A stretch of 64,000 nucleotides of DNA from Salisaeta longa DSM 21114 (GCF_000419585.1 NZ_ATTH01000001.1:2953001-3017000), one strand, 5' to 3'. Positions 25,901-34,327 are shown, numbered from the stretch's first letter. Notes: a model not told the origin generated them from the sequence alone. Program-made: numbers and translations.

Positions 25901-26161
25901 CTGATTGGCGAGCCCACGTTTGGCGCGGTCATCTCAACCGGCGGCGCCCGCCTGATCGACGGCTCGTACGTGCGCATGCCGTTCCGCGGGTGGTACGTCT
26001 ACCAGACGAACAAAAACATGGAGCACGGCCCCGCGGTGCCCGACGTAATGGTGTCGAACCCGCCGGACGCGAAAGCCAAGGGCAACGACCCGCAGCTGCG
26101 TCGGGCCGTTAACGAGTTGCTGGAGACGATTGGCGGGCAGAGCGCCAGCGCCACCGAGTGA
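22907..26161 (+). CDS. Tricorn-like S41 protease, secreted
   Basis: A 1084-residue protein with a cleavable signal peptide ending GAAAAQ. The order matches tricorn protease: N-terminal beta-propeller repeats (PD40/WD40-like, about residues 30-340 and 340-570, with SPDGE, SPNGSQIAF and SPDGSKLAFVSER elements), a core helical domain with the SH pair (S753-H754 in LNASHMGYY), a PDZ domain (about 780-860), then the C-terminal S41 domain. The probable nucleophile is Ser982 in NNNSYSNAEIF; the residue after it is Asn where archaeal tricorn has Asp. A signal peptide implies periplasmic or extracellular action, unlike cytosolic archaeal tricorn. The start at 22907 places basic residues before the signal core. 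Confidence 0.92.
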   Translation: MTRRLLLVCAMLLGTVGAAAAQDDTPLVRFPALSPDGESVVVSYQGDLWMVPATGGRAQRLTVHEAYDAHARWSPNGSQIAFTSDRYGNDDVFVMSSTGGRPERLTYHEATDALGGWTPDGALLFSTDRMFVQAEWAREIHRVSAQGGTPQRVLNAVGYMPRMSPDGRFIAIARGANRITKKGYTGPANKNLWIYDTQNETYQQLTTEPHNDYAPVWAGPRTLLFISERTGTYNVHRLALTDAGAAQGAPEAITTFTDTGVRAFSASADGQRIAFERATSVYVMDVGGAPERLNITVPSDYRYLPTTKETLTNGLRDYAVSPDGDQVAFVVRGEIFVKDLDPEESRAVRLTTHAYRDRDVTWLSDSTLAFVSDRAGDQYDVYRLASSDPETTDLYEALTHRVTRLTSTPEDERLLALAPNRERIAFRRGSFTGYGAAQLLTAPVTADGFGEETVLVDSWSAPERVAWSPDSKWLAYARPNLNFNNDIFIHAADGSRAPVNVSQHPRGDYQPVWSPDGSKLAFVSERSGGSRDVWFAWLTEEDWEKTKRDWQELTEEKTEGDAAKDAADDTPPTVEIDFEGLYERMVRVTALPANESSPVFTKDGDTIYFVAGQGGRTGDYDTDVDLYRIKWDGTERTRVTEGDRSPRGVRLGPAAEHVYFVHGRGQLARVPAGKDALERLPFRAEMTIDHAAERQQIFSEVWSALNLGFYDPEFHGDDWGALREQYRPWALSASTMRDFADMVNLMLGELNASHMGYYAGDRAETGDTDTGLLGVALQPVANGVRVERVVPRGPADREMSRLYAGDVITAVNGQSVAEVPNVYALLDGTVGEEVLLTVAGDDGTRRVRIRPTADLDDELYREWVEERQRLVEEYSNGRLGYIHIEGMNWVSFERFERELYANAHNKEGLIIDVRYNGGGWTTDYLMTVLNVRRHAYTVPRGATQNLDANHTNFRAHYPFGERLPFAAWTKPTAALANNNSYSNAEIFSHAFKNLNHGPLIGEPTFGAVISTGGARLIDGSYVRMPFRGWYVYQTNKNMEHGPAVPDVMVSNPPDAKAKGNDPQLRRAVNELLETIGGQSASATE

Positions 26162-26206
26162 GCGCCGGTTCAGCGCTCCGCTTGGGCGTGCCGATCGGGG
26201 CCCGCC

Positions 26207-26914
26207 TCAGTCCGACACGTACTGCTTCAAGTAGTCGATGACGGCCGGCACGTCAGCGAGGCGATGCGTGGCGGCCGTCTCCCCGGCGCCCACTTTCACG
26301 GTGCAGGTGGGCCGGTTGAGCGTGTGCAGCGCTTCAAACGCATCCTCGTCGGTCACGTCGTCGCCAATGTACAGCGGCTGGCGGTCGGGGAAGCGCTCGG
26401 CGATGCGCGTGACGGCCGTGCCCTTGCTGAGGCCTTGCGGGCGCAGCTCCACCACCTTTTTGCCCCAGATGGCTTCCAGGAACGAGGGGATGGCGCGCGC
26501 CCACGTCTCGATGCGGGCGCGGGCTTCGTCCTCGTCGGCCTGGCGGTAGTGCAGGGCAAACGACTCGTCCTTGTCCTCAACCTCAACGCCGGCCACGTCG
26601 GGCACGGTGCGGCGCAGTTGCGCGAGCGCCGCGGCGGCATCTTCGGGCATCAGGCGCTGAATCTCGCCGCCAATAACGCCCTCTTGCGCGCCGTGCAGGC
26701 CAATAGCGTGCAGCGGCATGTCCACCAGCGTGGCCAGCGACTGCAAGTTGCGGCCCGTCACAATCCACAGCGGGTAGCGGGCATCCAGCGCCTCCAACAC
26801 CGGCGGGGCCTCGGGATGCGGATACGCCGCGCCGGGGTCGTCCACGATGGGCGCAAGCGTGCCGTCGTAATCCAGAAAAAAGAGCGGGTCGGCAAGTACA
26901 GGCGGGGGAGCCAT
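26207..26914 (-). CDS. otsB: Trehalose-6-phosphate phosphatase
   Basis: A 235-residue HAD-superfamily phosphatase that dephosphorylates trehalose-6-phosphate to trehalose. Motif I is FFLDYDGTLAP with nucleophile Asp15 and general acid Asp17. Motif II is IVTGR, a lysine lies in the LRPQGLSKG segment (motif III), and motif IV is GDDVTDEDAF. It lies 13 bp downstream of otsA on the same strand, forming the usual two-gene operon. Trehalose is a compatible solute and stress protectant, consistent with a salt-exposed organism. Confidence 0.95.
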   Translation of the reverse strand: MAPPPVLADPLFFLDYDGTLAPIVDDPGAAYPHPEAPPVLEALDARYPLWIVTGRNLQSLATLVDMPLHAIGLHGAQEGVIGGEIQRLMPEDAAAALAQLRRTVPDVAGVEVEDKDESFALHYRQADEDEARARIETWARAIPSFLEAIWGKKVVELRPQGLSKGTAVTRIAERFPDRQPLYIGDDVTDEDAFEALHTLNRPTCTVKVGAGETAATHRLADVPAVIDYLKQYVSD

Positions 26915-26927
26915 GACAGCGGGAGCA

Positions 26928-28292
26928 TTAGGCAGTCAGCGATGAGAGAAAAGCCTGGGCCCAGCGATGCACGTCCAGCTCGCGCACGCTCTGCTTGAGG
27001 CCGGTGAGGCGCTCGCGGCGGTCGGCGTCGGGCATCTCCAGGGCTTCTTTAATAGAGCGCGCCAAGCCGTTTTGGTCGTAGGGGTTGACCTGCAGCGCCT
27101 CGGGCAGCAGGTAGGCCGCACCGGTCAGTTCCGAAAGGATCAGCACGCCGTTTTGCGTGGCGGTGATAAACTCTTGGGTGACGACGTTCATGCCGTCGCG
27201 CAGGGGCGTGATGAGGGCCGCATCGGCCGCGCGGTAGAAGGCGCACAGCTCGAACTGTGTGTACGTGCGGTAGCGGTAGTTGACGGGCACCCAGTTGTCG
27301 CGTGCAAACTGTCCGTTGATGCGGCCTACCGCCTCGTCCACCTCGCGCTTCAGCTGCTGGTACGACTCCACCTTGGTGCGGCTGGGCGTGGCAATCTGGT
27401 AGAAGCTGACGCGCCCGTGGTATTCCGGATTTTCCTCCAGAAACTGCTCGAAGGCTTCCAGCCGCGAGAGCACGCCCTTCGTGTAGTCGAGGCGGTCGAT
27501 GCCAATGACAATGTGCTCGGTACCGAGACGCTGGCGGAGCTTCTGGGCCTTTTCTACGACGACCTCGTCTTCGGACATCTGCTCGAAGCGATCCACCTCA
27601 ATCCCGATGGGATGGGCCTCCACGCGGGTCGTATGGCCGTCGAAGTGCACGGCGTGATCGCTCACCTCGGCGCCCAACAACACACGGGCGCTCTCCTTAA
27701 AGTTCTCCACGTACTCCTCCACGTGAAAGCCAATCAGGTCGCAGCCCAGCATGCCGCGCAGTAGCTCGCGGGCCCAGGGCAAGATGCGGTACACTTCCAT
27801 CGCGGGCCACGGGATGTGCCAAAAATGCCCGATGGTGGCGCGGGGGCGCTCCTGCCGGATGAGGCGCGGCGCCAGCATCAGGTGGTAATCCTGAATCCAG
27901 ATGACCTCGTCGTCGCCTGTGGGGCTCTCGTCGAGCGTCGCCTCGGCAAACTGCCGGTTCACGTCGCGATAGGTTTCAATGAAGCCCTCGTGCAGGTCCA
28001 GGTGCTGGATCATGTAGTGCGAGAGCGGCCACAGGACGCGGTTGGCCATGCCGTAGTAGTAGCCGTCGAGCTCGTCCTCGGTGAGCGGCACGCGGCGCAC
28101 AAGAAAGTCGGGGTCATCGGCAGGAAACGGCTGCCGCACGGGCAGGTCGGGCTCTTCGCCCATGCCCACCCAAATGCCGCCCTGCTCCTCTAGCACCGGG
28201 AGCAAAGCCGTTGTTAGGCCGCCAACAGACGTTTCCCATCCGTTGTCGGTTGCGCGAATGGGGACGCGGTTTGCTACCACCGTTAAGCTCAA
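26928..28292 (-). CDS. otsA: Trehalose-6-phosphate synthase
   Basis: A 454-residue GT20 retaining glycosyltransferase that makes trehalose-6-phosphate from UDP-glucose and glucose-6-phosphate. It begins SLTVVANRVPI and shows VGGLTTALLPVL, IWIQDYHLMLAPRLIR, GFHVEEYVENF, the IGIDRLDYTKGVLSRL loop and the C-terminal LRDGMNVVTQEF nucleotide-binding segment. The start appears to be TTG at 28292: an in-frame stop lies just upstream and no ATG fits the family N-terminus. otsB follows after 13 bp. Confidence 0.95.
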   Translation of the reverse strand: MSLTVVANRVPIRATDNGWETSVGGLTTALLPVLEEQGGIWVGMGEEPDLPVRQPFPADDPDFLVRRVPLTEDELDGYYYGMANRVLWPLSHYMIQHLDLHEGFIETYRDVNRQFAEATLDESPTGDDEVIWIQDYHLMLAPRLIRQERPRATIGHFWHIPWPAMEVYRILPWARELLRGMLGCDLIGFHVEEYVENFKESARVLLGAEVSDHAVHFDGHTTRVEAHPIGIEVDRFEQMSEDEVVVEKAQKLRQRLGTEHIVIGIDRLDYTKGVLSRLEAFEQFLEENPEYHGRVSFYQIATPSRTKVESYQQLKREVDEAVGRINGQFARDNWVPVNYRYRTYTQFELCAFYRAADAALITPLRDGMNVVTQEFITATQNGVLILSELTGAAYLLPEALQVNPYDQNGLARSIKEALEMPDADRRERLTGLKQSVRELDVHRWAQAFLSSLTA

Positions 28293-28362
28293 AGCAATAG
28301 AAGATCTATGAAACGGAATGCAGGGGCGATGTCGCTAAGATAGGCGACGGCGGCTGTAAGAC

Positions 28363-28629
28363 TCAATGCCCGCCGGTCGGCGGTTCATCGGCGGTGTGGG
28401 CAGCGTCGTAGAGCGCCCGGTGCTTCACGGCATCGCCGAACAGGCTCAATCCGGCCCCAAGCGCAGCAAGGCCGGCGGTGCCCAGGGCGACCCAGTGCCA
28501 CGTGGGGGCGCGCTGGCTCTTTTTGATGGTGGCTTGCCCAACGACGCTCGCGCCGAGTCCAACGCCCAGCAAACCCAGCGGCGCCTGCCATTGCCAGCGG
28601 CGGTAGTGATGCGCAGGAGAAGCAGCCAT
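28363..28629 (-). CDS. Small unknown membrane protein
   Basis: A predicted 88-residue protein with a basic/aromatic N-terminus (HHYRRWQWQ) and two hydrophobic helices, LGLLGVGLGASVVGQA and WVALGTAGLAALGAGLSLFG, joined by a short basic loop, with a polar tail ending DEPPTGGH. The ATG at 28629 is chosen because it lies just before the basic stretch; an upstream extension would add an atypical N-terminus. It is 70 bp upstream of otsA on the same strand. No family is recognised. Confidence 0.6.
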   Translation of the reverse strand: MAASPAHHYRRWQWQAPLGLLGVGLGASVVGQATIKKSQRAPTWHWVALGTAGLAALGAGLSLFGDAVKHRALYDAAHTADEPPTGGH

Positions 28630-28810
28630 AGAACACAGCAGTTGGTTGGTAGAAAAATACTGATGAACGGCTGTATGCTGCACCGTCAAGCTAGGGCGGA
28701 AGGTCCGAAAAAAGTAGCGCCGAATAAGAACGTAACGAACGCGCTATGCAATGATAGGTATCAAGGAGGCGCGCATCGTTTCAACCCGTTCCACAACAAC
28801 GCGTCTCCTG

Positions 28811-29776
28811 ATGGCCCTTCCGGTAACCTACGATCACGTCGCGCAGGCCGCGCAGCGCCTGGACGGCATCGCGCATCGCACGCCGGTGCTGACGTCGCGC
28901 ACGCTCGACGCCCGTACGCAGGCGGCGGTGGCGCTGAAGTGCGAAAATTTCCAGCGCACTGGGGCGTTCAAGATCCGCGGCGCCTACAACGCACTCACGC
29001 GGCTGGTGGCCGATACCGAAGCAACGGATGTGCTCACGTACTCCTCCGGAAATCATGCGCAGGCGGTAGCCCTCGCGGCCCGCGAGCTGGGCGTGGCGGC
29101 GCACATCATCATGCCGGAGAACGCGCCCACCGTAAAGCTGGATGCCACCGCGGGCTACGGGGCCGACATCATCACGTACGATCCCGAGGCGACCACGCGC
29201 GAAGCCCTGGCCGATGACGTAGCCACCACGCACGGCTGGCCCATCATTCCGCCGTACGATCATCCGGATGTGGTGGCGGGGCAGGGCACCGTGGGCGACG
29301 AGCTGCTGACCGATGTGCCGGAACTGGATATGCTGCTGGTGTGCTGCGGCGGAGGCGGGCTGCTGTCGGGCTGCGCCATTGCGGCCAAAGAGCGCGCGCC
29401 GGGGTGCACCGTGATTGGCGTAGAGCCGGCACGCGCCGACGACGCCACGCGGTCGTTTCACACCGGCAGGCTGCACACCGTGCACAACCCCGACACCATT
29501 GCCGATGGCGCCCGCACGCCATCGCTCGGCGAGGTGACGTTTCCGCTGGTGCAGGCGCACGTCGACGACATGGTCACCGTCTCGGAGGCCGCGATTAAAC
29601 GGGCCATGTACTTTTTGTGGACCCGCATGAAGCTGGTGGTGGAGCCTACCGGGGCGCTGGCCACCGCTGCATTGCTGAGTGGTGCGGTGGGGGCGCCGGG
29701 CCAAACGGTGGGCGCCATCATCAGCGGCGGCAATGTGGATATGGCGCGGGCGGCGGCGCTATTCGAAGACGTGTAG
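28811..29776 (+). CDS. PLP-dependent threonine/serine dehydratase family enzyme
   Basis: A 321-residue fold-type II PLP enzyme. KCENFQRTGAFKIRGAYNAL carries the PLP lysine, SSGNHAQA binds substrate carboxylate, and CCGGGGLLSG binds the phosphate. The compact length without an ACT domain and the KCENFQR motif place it nearer to threo-3-hydroxyaspartate ammonia-lyase/serine racemase than to biosynthetic IlvA. Substrate assignment is inference. The ATG at 28811 matches the family N-terminus (VTYDHVAQAAQRL); an earlier ATG at 28751 would add 20 unrelated residues. It is not in an obvious operon. Confidence 0.88.
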   Translation: MALPVTYDHVAQAAQRLDGIAHRTPVLTSRTLDARTQAAVALKCENFQRTGAFKIRGAYNALTRLVADTEATDVLTYSSGNHAQAVALAARELGVAAHIIMPENAPTVKLDATAGYGADIITYDPEATTREALADDVATTHGWPIIPPYDHPDVVAGQGTVGDELLTDVPELDMLLVCCGGGGLLSGCAIAAKERAPGCTVIGVEPARADDATRSFHTGRLHTVHNPDTIADGARTPSLGEVTFPLVQAHVDDMVTVSEAAIKRAMYFLWTRMKLVVEPTGALATAALLSGAVGAPGQTVGAIISGGNVDMARAAALFEDV

Positions 29777-29987
29777 GCTCCGTGCGCTCCGGGGCATCCG
29801 CCGCGGCGGACGCCTGGGCCCGCACCGCTTCACGATTGCGGAGCAGGTGCTGGATGAGGCGCTGCCGCACCGCCTCGGGCAAGTTCGGATACATGTCGCC
29901 GCGAAGCGCTTCCAGCGCGCTGTCATAGTGCGACAAGGTATCGGTCGGCGTGTGCGCGGGGTGGGGCGAAGCGTTAGAAGACGACAT
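29721..29987 (-). CDS. Small hypothetical protein, antisense-overlapping the dehydratase 3' end
   Basis: An 88-residue frame starting MSSSNASPHPAH, with a helical core TLSHYDSALEALRGDMYPN and AVRQRLIQHLLRNREAVRAQ that looks like real protein. The tail is Pro/Arg-rich and overlaps the last 56 bases of the dehydratase gene on the opposite strand. No family is recognised. The stop could be later or earlier than the native one if the tail is a recent read-through extension. Confidence 0.45.
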   Translation of the reverse strand: MSSSNASPHPAHTPTDTLSHYDSALEALRGDMYPNLPEAVRQRLIQHLLRNREAVRAQASAAADAPERTEPTRLRIAPPPAPYPHCRR

Positions 29988-30175
29988 AACAGAAAACCTC
30001 GTTGGGAAAACGCGTCATCGGTAAGGTAGCACGTGCGCCGCGCCGGGGTGTAATGCGTGCATGACCGAACCAAAACGTTTCCGTGATGCGCCCTGCGCGG
30101 CGCATCGGAACCCCACGTTGCAGGCGGTAATTGCAGCACGCGCGGGGTAGCCGCTCACCGATGCATGAGGTCCGG

Positions 30176-32284
30176 ATGGAGCAATCGCTCGCGGCGCGCA
30201 TGCGCCAAGCACACGAGCAGCAGTTTGTGGGGCGTACGTCGTACCTTGAGACGTTCGAGGCGGCGCTTGCGTCGGCGGCCTCCTGGCACCTGTGGTGGGT
30301 GCACGGGCCCGGCGGTGTGGGCAAGTCGTCGCTGCTGCGCACCTTTCAGTACCGCTGTGCCGATCGTGGCGTGCCGGTGCAGTACCTTGACGCCCGCCAC
30401 ATAGAGCCCACGGTACCGGCGCTGCAGGCCGCCCTGCCGCTGCCCGACGCCCCGGCCGATGCCACGCCGCGCGTGCTGCTCATCGACACGTTTGAGGTGC
30501 TACAGCCGGTGTATCGGTGGCTGCGTACCACGTGGCTGCCGCAGCTCCCCGACGCGTGGCGCGTGGTGTGCGCGGGCCGCGCCGGGCCCCCGGCCGACTG
30601 GCGCACCGACCTGGGACTGCATGCGCTGTTGCGGGTGGATGCGCTCCGCAACCTATCACGCGCTTCCAGCGAGCACTACCTGGAGCAGCGGGCCGTGCCC
30701 GAGCCCGTACGGACGCGCATCCGCGACTTTGCGCACGGGCATCCGCTGGCCTTGGCCCTGGCCGCCGATGCGTACACACAGCAACCCACGGCCGACTTTG
30801 CGCCCGTCGATGCGCCGGATGTGGTGGGGACGCTGGTGCAGCGCTTCCTGGAACGCGTCCCGTCCGACGCCCACCGCAAGGCCCTGGAGGCCTGCGCGCT
30901 GGTGCGCGGACTCACCGAGCCGCTGCTCACCGCGCTCACAACCCTCGACGACCCGCGGGCCCTCTTCGATTGGCTGCGCGGGCTGTCGTTTATGGACGCC
31001 GGCGCCAACGGCCTCTTCCCGCACGACGTGGTGCGCACTGCCGTCATTGCCGATCTGCGCTGGCGCGCGCCGGACGCCTTCGCCGACTTGCACCGCCGCG
31101 CCCGTACGCAATACCTCGAACGGCTGAACGACGCCACGCAATCGTCCGACGACGCCCCGGGCCCGCGAAACGCGCAACACGTGCTGATGGACTACCTCTT
31201 CCTGTTTCGCCACAACCCGGTGGTGCAGCCCATCTTTCAGCGACTGCGGCGGGAATGGAATGCGCAACCGCCGCCCGTGCGCGATGCGGTGCAACCGGAC
31301 GACTGGCCGATCCTCCGGAGGATGGTGGCGGCGCACGAGGGCGAGGCAAGCGCTGCGGTGTTTGACCACTGGCGCGCCCACCAGCCGGATGACGTGCAGG
31401 TCTTTCGGGCGGCCGATGGCACGCCCGTCGGGTTTGTGTTTCCGCTCCACCTGGAGGCCACCACCCCCGACGCCCGCGCCGAAGACCCGGTGGCCACGGC
31501 GGCGTGGGAGCATCTGCAGGCGGAGGCCCCGCTGCGGGCCGACGAGCGCGCCACGCTGTTTCGGTTTTGGATGAGTGCGGACGCGTATCAGGACATCTCG
31601 CCGGTGCAAAGCCTGATTGCGGCCTACCGCGTGCGGTACTACCTGTCGACGCCCCGGCTGGCCTACACCATGGTGCCCTGCGCGGCCCCCGAGCAGTGGG
31701 CGCTGCTGTTTGCCTATGCCGACCTGCACCGCATGGAGGGCGCCGATGCAACGGTGGGCGACGTGACGTACGGGCTGTTTGGTCACGACTGGCGCGCGGT
31801 GCCCCCGGCGGCCTGGCTGGAGCTGCTGGCCGACCGCAACATCACCCCGTCGATGCCTACGCCCGGCGCCGAGGCGCAGCCTACCGTGCTTGTGCTGAGC
31901 CGCGAGGACTTTGACGCCGCGGTGAAAGCAGCGCTCAAGACCTTTGCGCGGCCGGCGGATTTGCACGACAATCCCCTATTGCGCTCGCGCCTCGTGGCGC
32001 GTCACGAGACGCTCGATGCACCGGTTGCGGAGCGGGCCGAAATCCTGCTCGACGACATCCACGCGGCTGCCGATGCCCTCCGCAGCGATCCCAAGACCGC
32101 AAAATACTACCGGGCGGTGGACGCCACCTACCTCGACCCGCAGCCCACACAAGAACGGGCCGCCGAATTTCTGGACCTGCCCTTTAGCACCTACCGCCGC
32201 CACCTGCGCCGCGGCATCGCACACATCGCCGATCGGCTGTGGCGCGTCGAGGTTGCGCAGGCCCCAACGAGCGAGCACGCGTAG
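30176..32284 (+). CDS. STAND-like P-loop NTPase with C-terminal helix-turn-helix-like region
   Basis: A 702-residue protein. The N-terminal NTPase domain has FVGRTSYLETFEAAL, Walker A GPGGVGKSSLL (about residues 45-55) and Walker B RVLLIDTFEV (about 100-110). A helical region with FAHGHPLALALAADAY (the GxPLAL element typical of STAND ATPases) follows. The middle part is not recognised. The last 70 residues, with AEFLDLPFSTYRRHLRRGI, resemble a winged-helix or HTH segment. STAND proteins act as switchable sensors in regulation or defence; the role here is unknown. No toxin-like effector domain was seen. GAGGT five bases upstream favours the ATG at 30176; an ATG at 30161 is also possible. Confidence 0.78.
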   Translation: MEQSLAARMRQAHEQQFVGRTSYLETFEAALASAASWHLWWVHGPGGVGKSSLLRTFQYRCADRGVPVQYLDARHIEPTVPALQAALPLPDAPADATPRVLLIDTFEVLQPVYRWLRTTWLPQLPDAWRVVCAGRAGPPADWRTDLGLHALLRVDALRNLSRASSEHYLEQRAVPEPVRTRIRDFAHGHPLALALAADAYTQQPTADFAPVDAPDVVGTLVQRFLERVPSDAHRKALEACALVRGLTEPLLTALTTLDDPRALFDWLRGLSFMDAGANGLFPHDVVRTAVIADLRWRAPDAFADLHRRARTQYLERLNDATQSSDDAPGPRNAQHVLMDYLFLFRHNPVVQPIFQRLRREWNAQPPPVRDAVQPDDWPILRRMVAAHEGEASAAVFDHWRAHQPDDVQVFRAADGTPVGFVFPLHLEATTPDARAEDPVATAAWEHLQAEAPLRADERATLFRFWMSADAYQDISPVQSLIAAYRVRYYLSTPRLAYTMVPCAAPEQWALLFAYADLHRMEGADATVGDVTYGLFGHDWRAVPPAAWLELLADRNITPSMPTPGAEAQPTVLVLSREDFDAAVKAALKTFARPADLHDNPLLRSRLVARHETLDAPVAERAEILLDDIHAAADALRSDPKTAKYYRAVDATYLDPQPTQERAAEFLDLPFSTYRRHLRRGIAHIADRLWRVEVAQAPTSEHA

Positions 32285-32296
32285 CGCGCACGACGG

Positions 32297-33163
32297 TCAA
32301 ACCGCGATGGGCGCGGAGATGGGCGGGTGCGGGTCGTACCCCACGAGCTGCACGTCGCTCAGGGTGTAATCGTCGATAGAGGGCGGCGCGGGCTCCGGGA
32401 GGCGAAGCGTGGGCAACGGCCGGGGCGTGCGCGTCAGTTGCGTTTGTACGGCGTCGCGGTGATTGTCGTAGATGTGACAGTCGCCGCCGCTGAAAATCAG
32501 CTCGCCCACGGCATACCTGGTTTGTTGCGCCAGCAGGTGCGTGAGCAGCGCGTAGCTGGCAATGTTGAACGGAAGGCCCAGGAAGCTGTCGACGCTGCGT
32601 TGCTGCCACATGAGCGACAGGCGGCCCGCATCTACGAAGCACTGGAAGGCGTAGTGGCAGGGCGGCAGGAGCATCGCGGGCACCGCGGGCGGATTCCACG
32701 CACTGACGAGGTGACGCCGCGAGGTGGGGGTGGCGCGCAGCCCGTCAATAAGCCGCTGCAGCTGATCGACGCCGTCGAAGTCGCGCCACTGTGCACCGTA
32801 GACGGGCCCAAGGTCGCCCCACGTAGCGGCAAAATCGGCGTCGTCCCGGATGCGCGCTTCGAAGGCCGTTTGTGAGAGGGCCTCGCCGGTGGCTTCGCGG
32901 TAGCGCTTGAGGGGCCAGTCGGTCCAGATAGACACGCCCTGTTGCACGAGCGGCCGGATGTTGTGGCTGCCGGACACAAACCAAAGCAGCTCCGCAGCCA
33001 CGCCCTTAAACCATACCTTTTTGGTGGTGAGCAGCGGAAAGCCCGCCGACAAATCGAACCGGAGCTGCCGCCCGAACACGCGCGTGGTGCCCGTGCCCGT
33101 GCGATCATCGGACCGGCGGCCGTTCTGCAAGATGTCCCGGAGGTAGTCAAGGTAGGGTCTCAT
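32297..33163 (-). CDS. thyA: Thymidylate synthase
   Basis: A 288-residue folate-dependent enzyme converting dUMP to dTMP. The N-terminus MRPYLDYLRDILQNG, the phosphate-binding RTGTGT, the catalytic Cys169 in LPPCHYAFQ, QRSVDSFLGLPFNIASYA and GDCHIYDNH are all intact. The length is close to the short bacterial form (264 in E. coli) with a small insertion near residues 90-115. It converges on the STAND gene with 12 bp between stops. No folA is adjacent. Confidence 0.97.
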   Translation of the reverse strand: MRPYLDYLRDILQNGRRSDDRTGTGTTRVFGRQLRFDLSAGFPLLTTKKVWFKGVAAELLWFVSGSHNIRPLVQQGVSIWTDWPLKRYREATGEALSQTAFEARIRDDADFAATWGDLGPVYGAQWRDFDGVDQLQRLIDGLRATPTSRRHLVSAWNPPAVPAMLLPPCHYAFQCFVDAGRLSLMWQQRSVDSFLGLPFNIASYALLTHLLAQQTRYAVGELIFSGGDCHIYDNHRDAVQTQLTRTPRPLPTLRLPEPAPPSIDDYTLSDVQLVGYDPHPPISAPIAV

Positions 33164-33329
33164 GCTAAGGGTGACTAAAGATAGAAAGTTTTGCCGCGGC
33201 CTTGTAGAGCCATCACGGCATCGTGATGAGGTTCTAGCGCAACCCATGGACTCATGACTTGTGGGGAACGCCCCAAACGCACGGTTCGTTTTCCAGACGC
33301 ACACCGATGATCAAACCTGAACGCCGCTT

Positions 33330-33596
33330 ATGGATCCGAATCTGCACGTAAAGCAAGCCGTCAATCATCTCAACCGCGTGCTCGACTATGCCCCGATGGT
33401 GGCCGAGGGCCGCGAAGCTACGGTGCACCTGACGCCCGAGGACTGGCAGGTGGTGGCCGATGCCCTCTTTCAGATGGACACGCCCGACGCGGCGCTGCCC
33501 GATGCCATCGCCGACTACGGCCTGGCGAACGAAAACCGCACCATCACGCTTACGACCGAGGACTACGACATTGCCCTGGAGATTATTCCGGGCTAG
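33330..33596 (+). CDS. Small acidic hypothetical protein
   Basis: An 88-residue acidic cytosolic protein starting MDPNLHVKQAVNHLNRVL, with helical first half and beta-like C-terminus (NRTITLTTEDYDIALEIIPG). No signal peptide, membrane segment or known motif is visible. Codon use matches neighbouring genes and the frame lies cleanly between thyA (divergent) and comF (convergent, 17 bp), supporting a real gene. Confidence 0.72.
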   Translation: MDPNLHVKQAVNHLNRVLDYAPMVAEGREATVHLTPEDWQVVADALFQMDTPDAALPDAIADYGLANENRTITLTTEDYDIALEIIPG

Positions 33597-33613
33597 TCGC
33601 GCAGAGGCACGGG

Positions 33614-34327
33614 CTACGTGCGGGCCAGCGCTAGGGTGGCAGCGTACACGGCCGTTGCGCCGCTTGCTTTGAGCGCCTTGGCCGCGGCGGCGACGGTGGA
33701 GCCGGTGGTAAGCACGTCATCAACCAAAACGTACGCGGCAGCATCAAGGGCTTCCGGGGCGTCAAACGCGTCGCCCACATTGGCCCACCGCGCGGCCCGC
33801 TCCAGTCCGGTTTGGGAACGCGTGGGTCGCGGACGGCGCAGCAGCTCCGGGCGATGCGGAACGCCCAGTTCTTCCGCAACGCCCATGGCAATGCGCGCCG
33901 CCTGGTTGTAGCCCCGCTCCAGGTACCGCACCCGATGCAGGGGCACCGGCACTACCGCAGCCACAGGCCCCAGGGCGTCGGCGCACGAGCGGGCCAGCAG
34001 GCGCCCCAGCGGCGGTCCGTACGCCGGGCGGTCGCCGTACTTGAGGGCATGTTGCAGCGCCTGCAGCGGGCCGTCTTTGTCGAAGATCCACAGTGCGTGG
34101 GCGCCGTCGAGCCAGCGGGTGGCCGCGGGCAGCCGGTCGAGGCGTCGCTGCACCGCGGTAGGGGTGGCGCGCTCCAACCCCTCAAGGCACGCTGCGCACA
34201 GGGGGCGTTTGGGGCCGAGGGCGCGGTCGCCGCAATGCAGGCAGCGCGGCGGATACAGCACGTCGAGGAGGCCGCGCCCCACGGCGCTCAGATGCTTGCC
34301 GAGCCGCGCGGTGGCTTCATGCAGCAT
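33614..34327 (-). CDS. comF: ComF family phosphoribosyltransferase-like protein
   Basis: A 237-residue protein. The N-terminus has a zinc-ribbon-like motif (CLHCG at about residue 32 and LCAACLEGL at about 52). The C-terminal phosphoribosyltransferase fold carries the PRPP-binding loop YVLVDDVLTTGST and upstream VVPVPLHRVRYLERGYNQA, a ComF hallmark. ComF proteins assist DNA uptake in naturally competent bacteria but are widespread outside them, so competence is not proven. It stands alone on the minus strand. Confidence 0.9.
   Translation of the reverse strand: MLHEATARLGKHLSAVGRGLLDVLYPPRCLHCGDRALGPKRPLCAACLEGLERATPTAVQRRLDRLPAATRWLDGAHALWIFDKDGPLQALQHALKYGDRPAYGPPLGRLLARSCADALGPVAAVVPVPLHRVRYLERGYNQAARIAMGVAEELGVPHRPELLRRPRPTRSQTGLERAARWANVGDAFDAPEALDAAAYVLVDDVLTTGSTVAAAAKALKASGATAVYAATLALART

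Noticed and set aside
33614-34327. comF as evidence for natural competence
   Set aside because: ComF-family proteins are widespread in non-competent bacteria and no other competence gene is present in the window.
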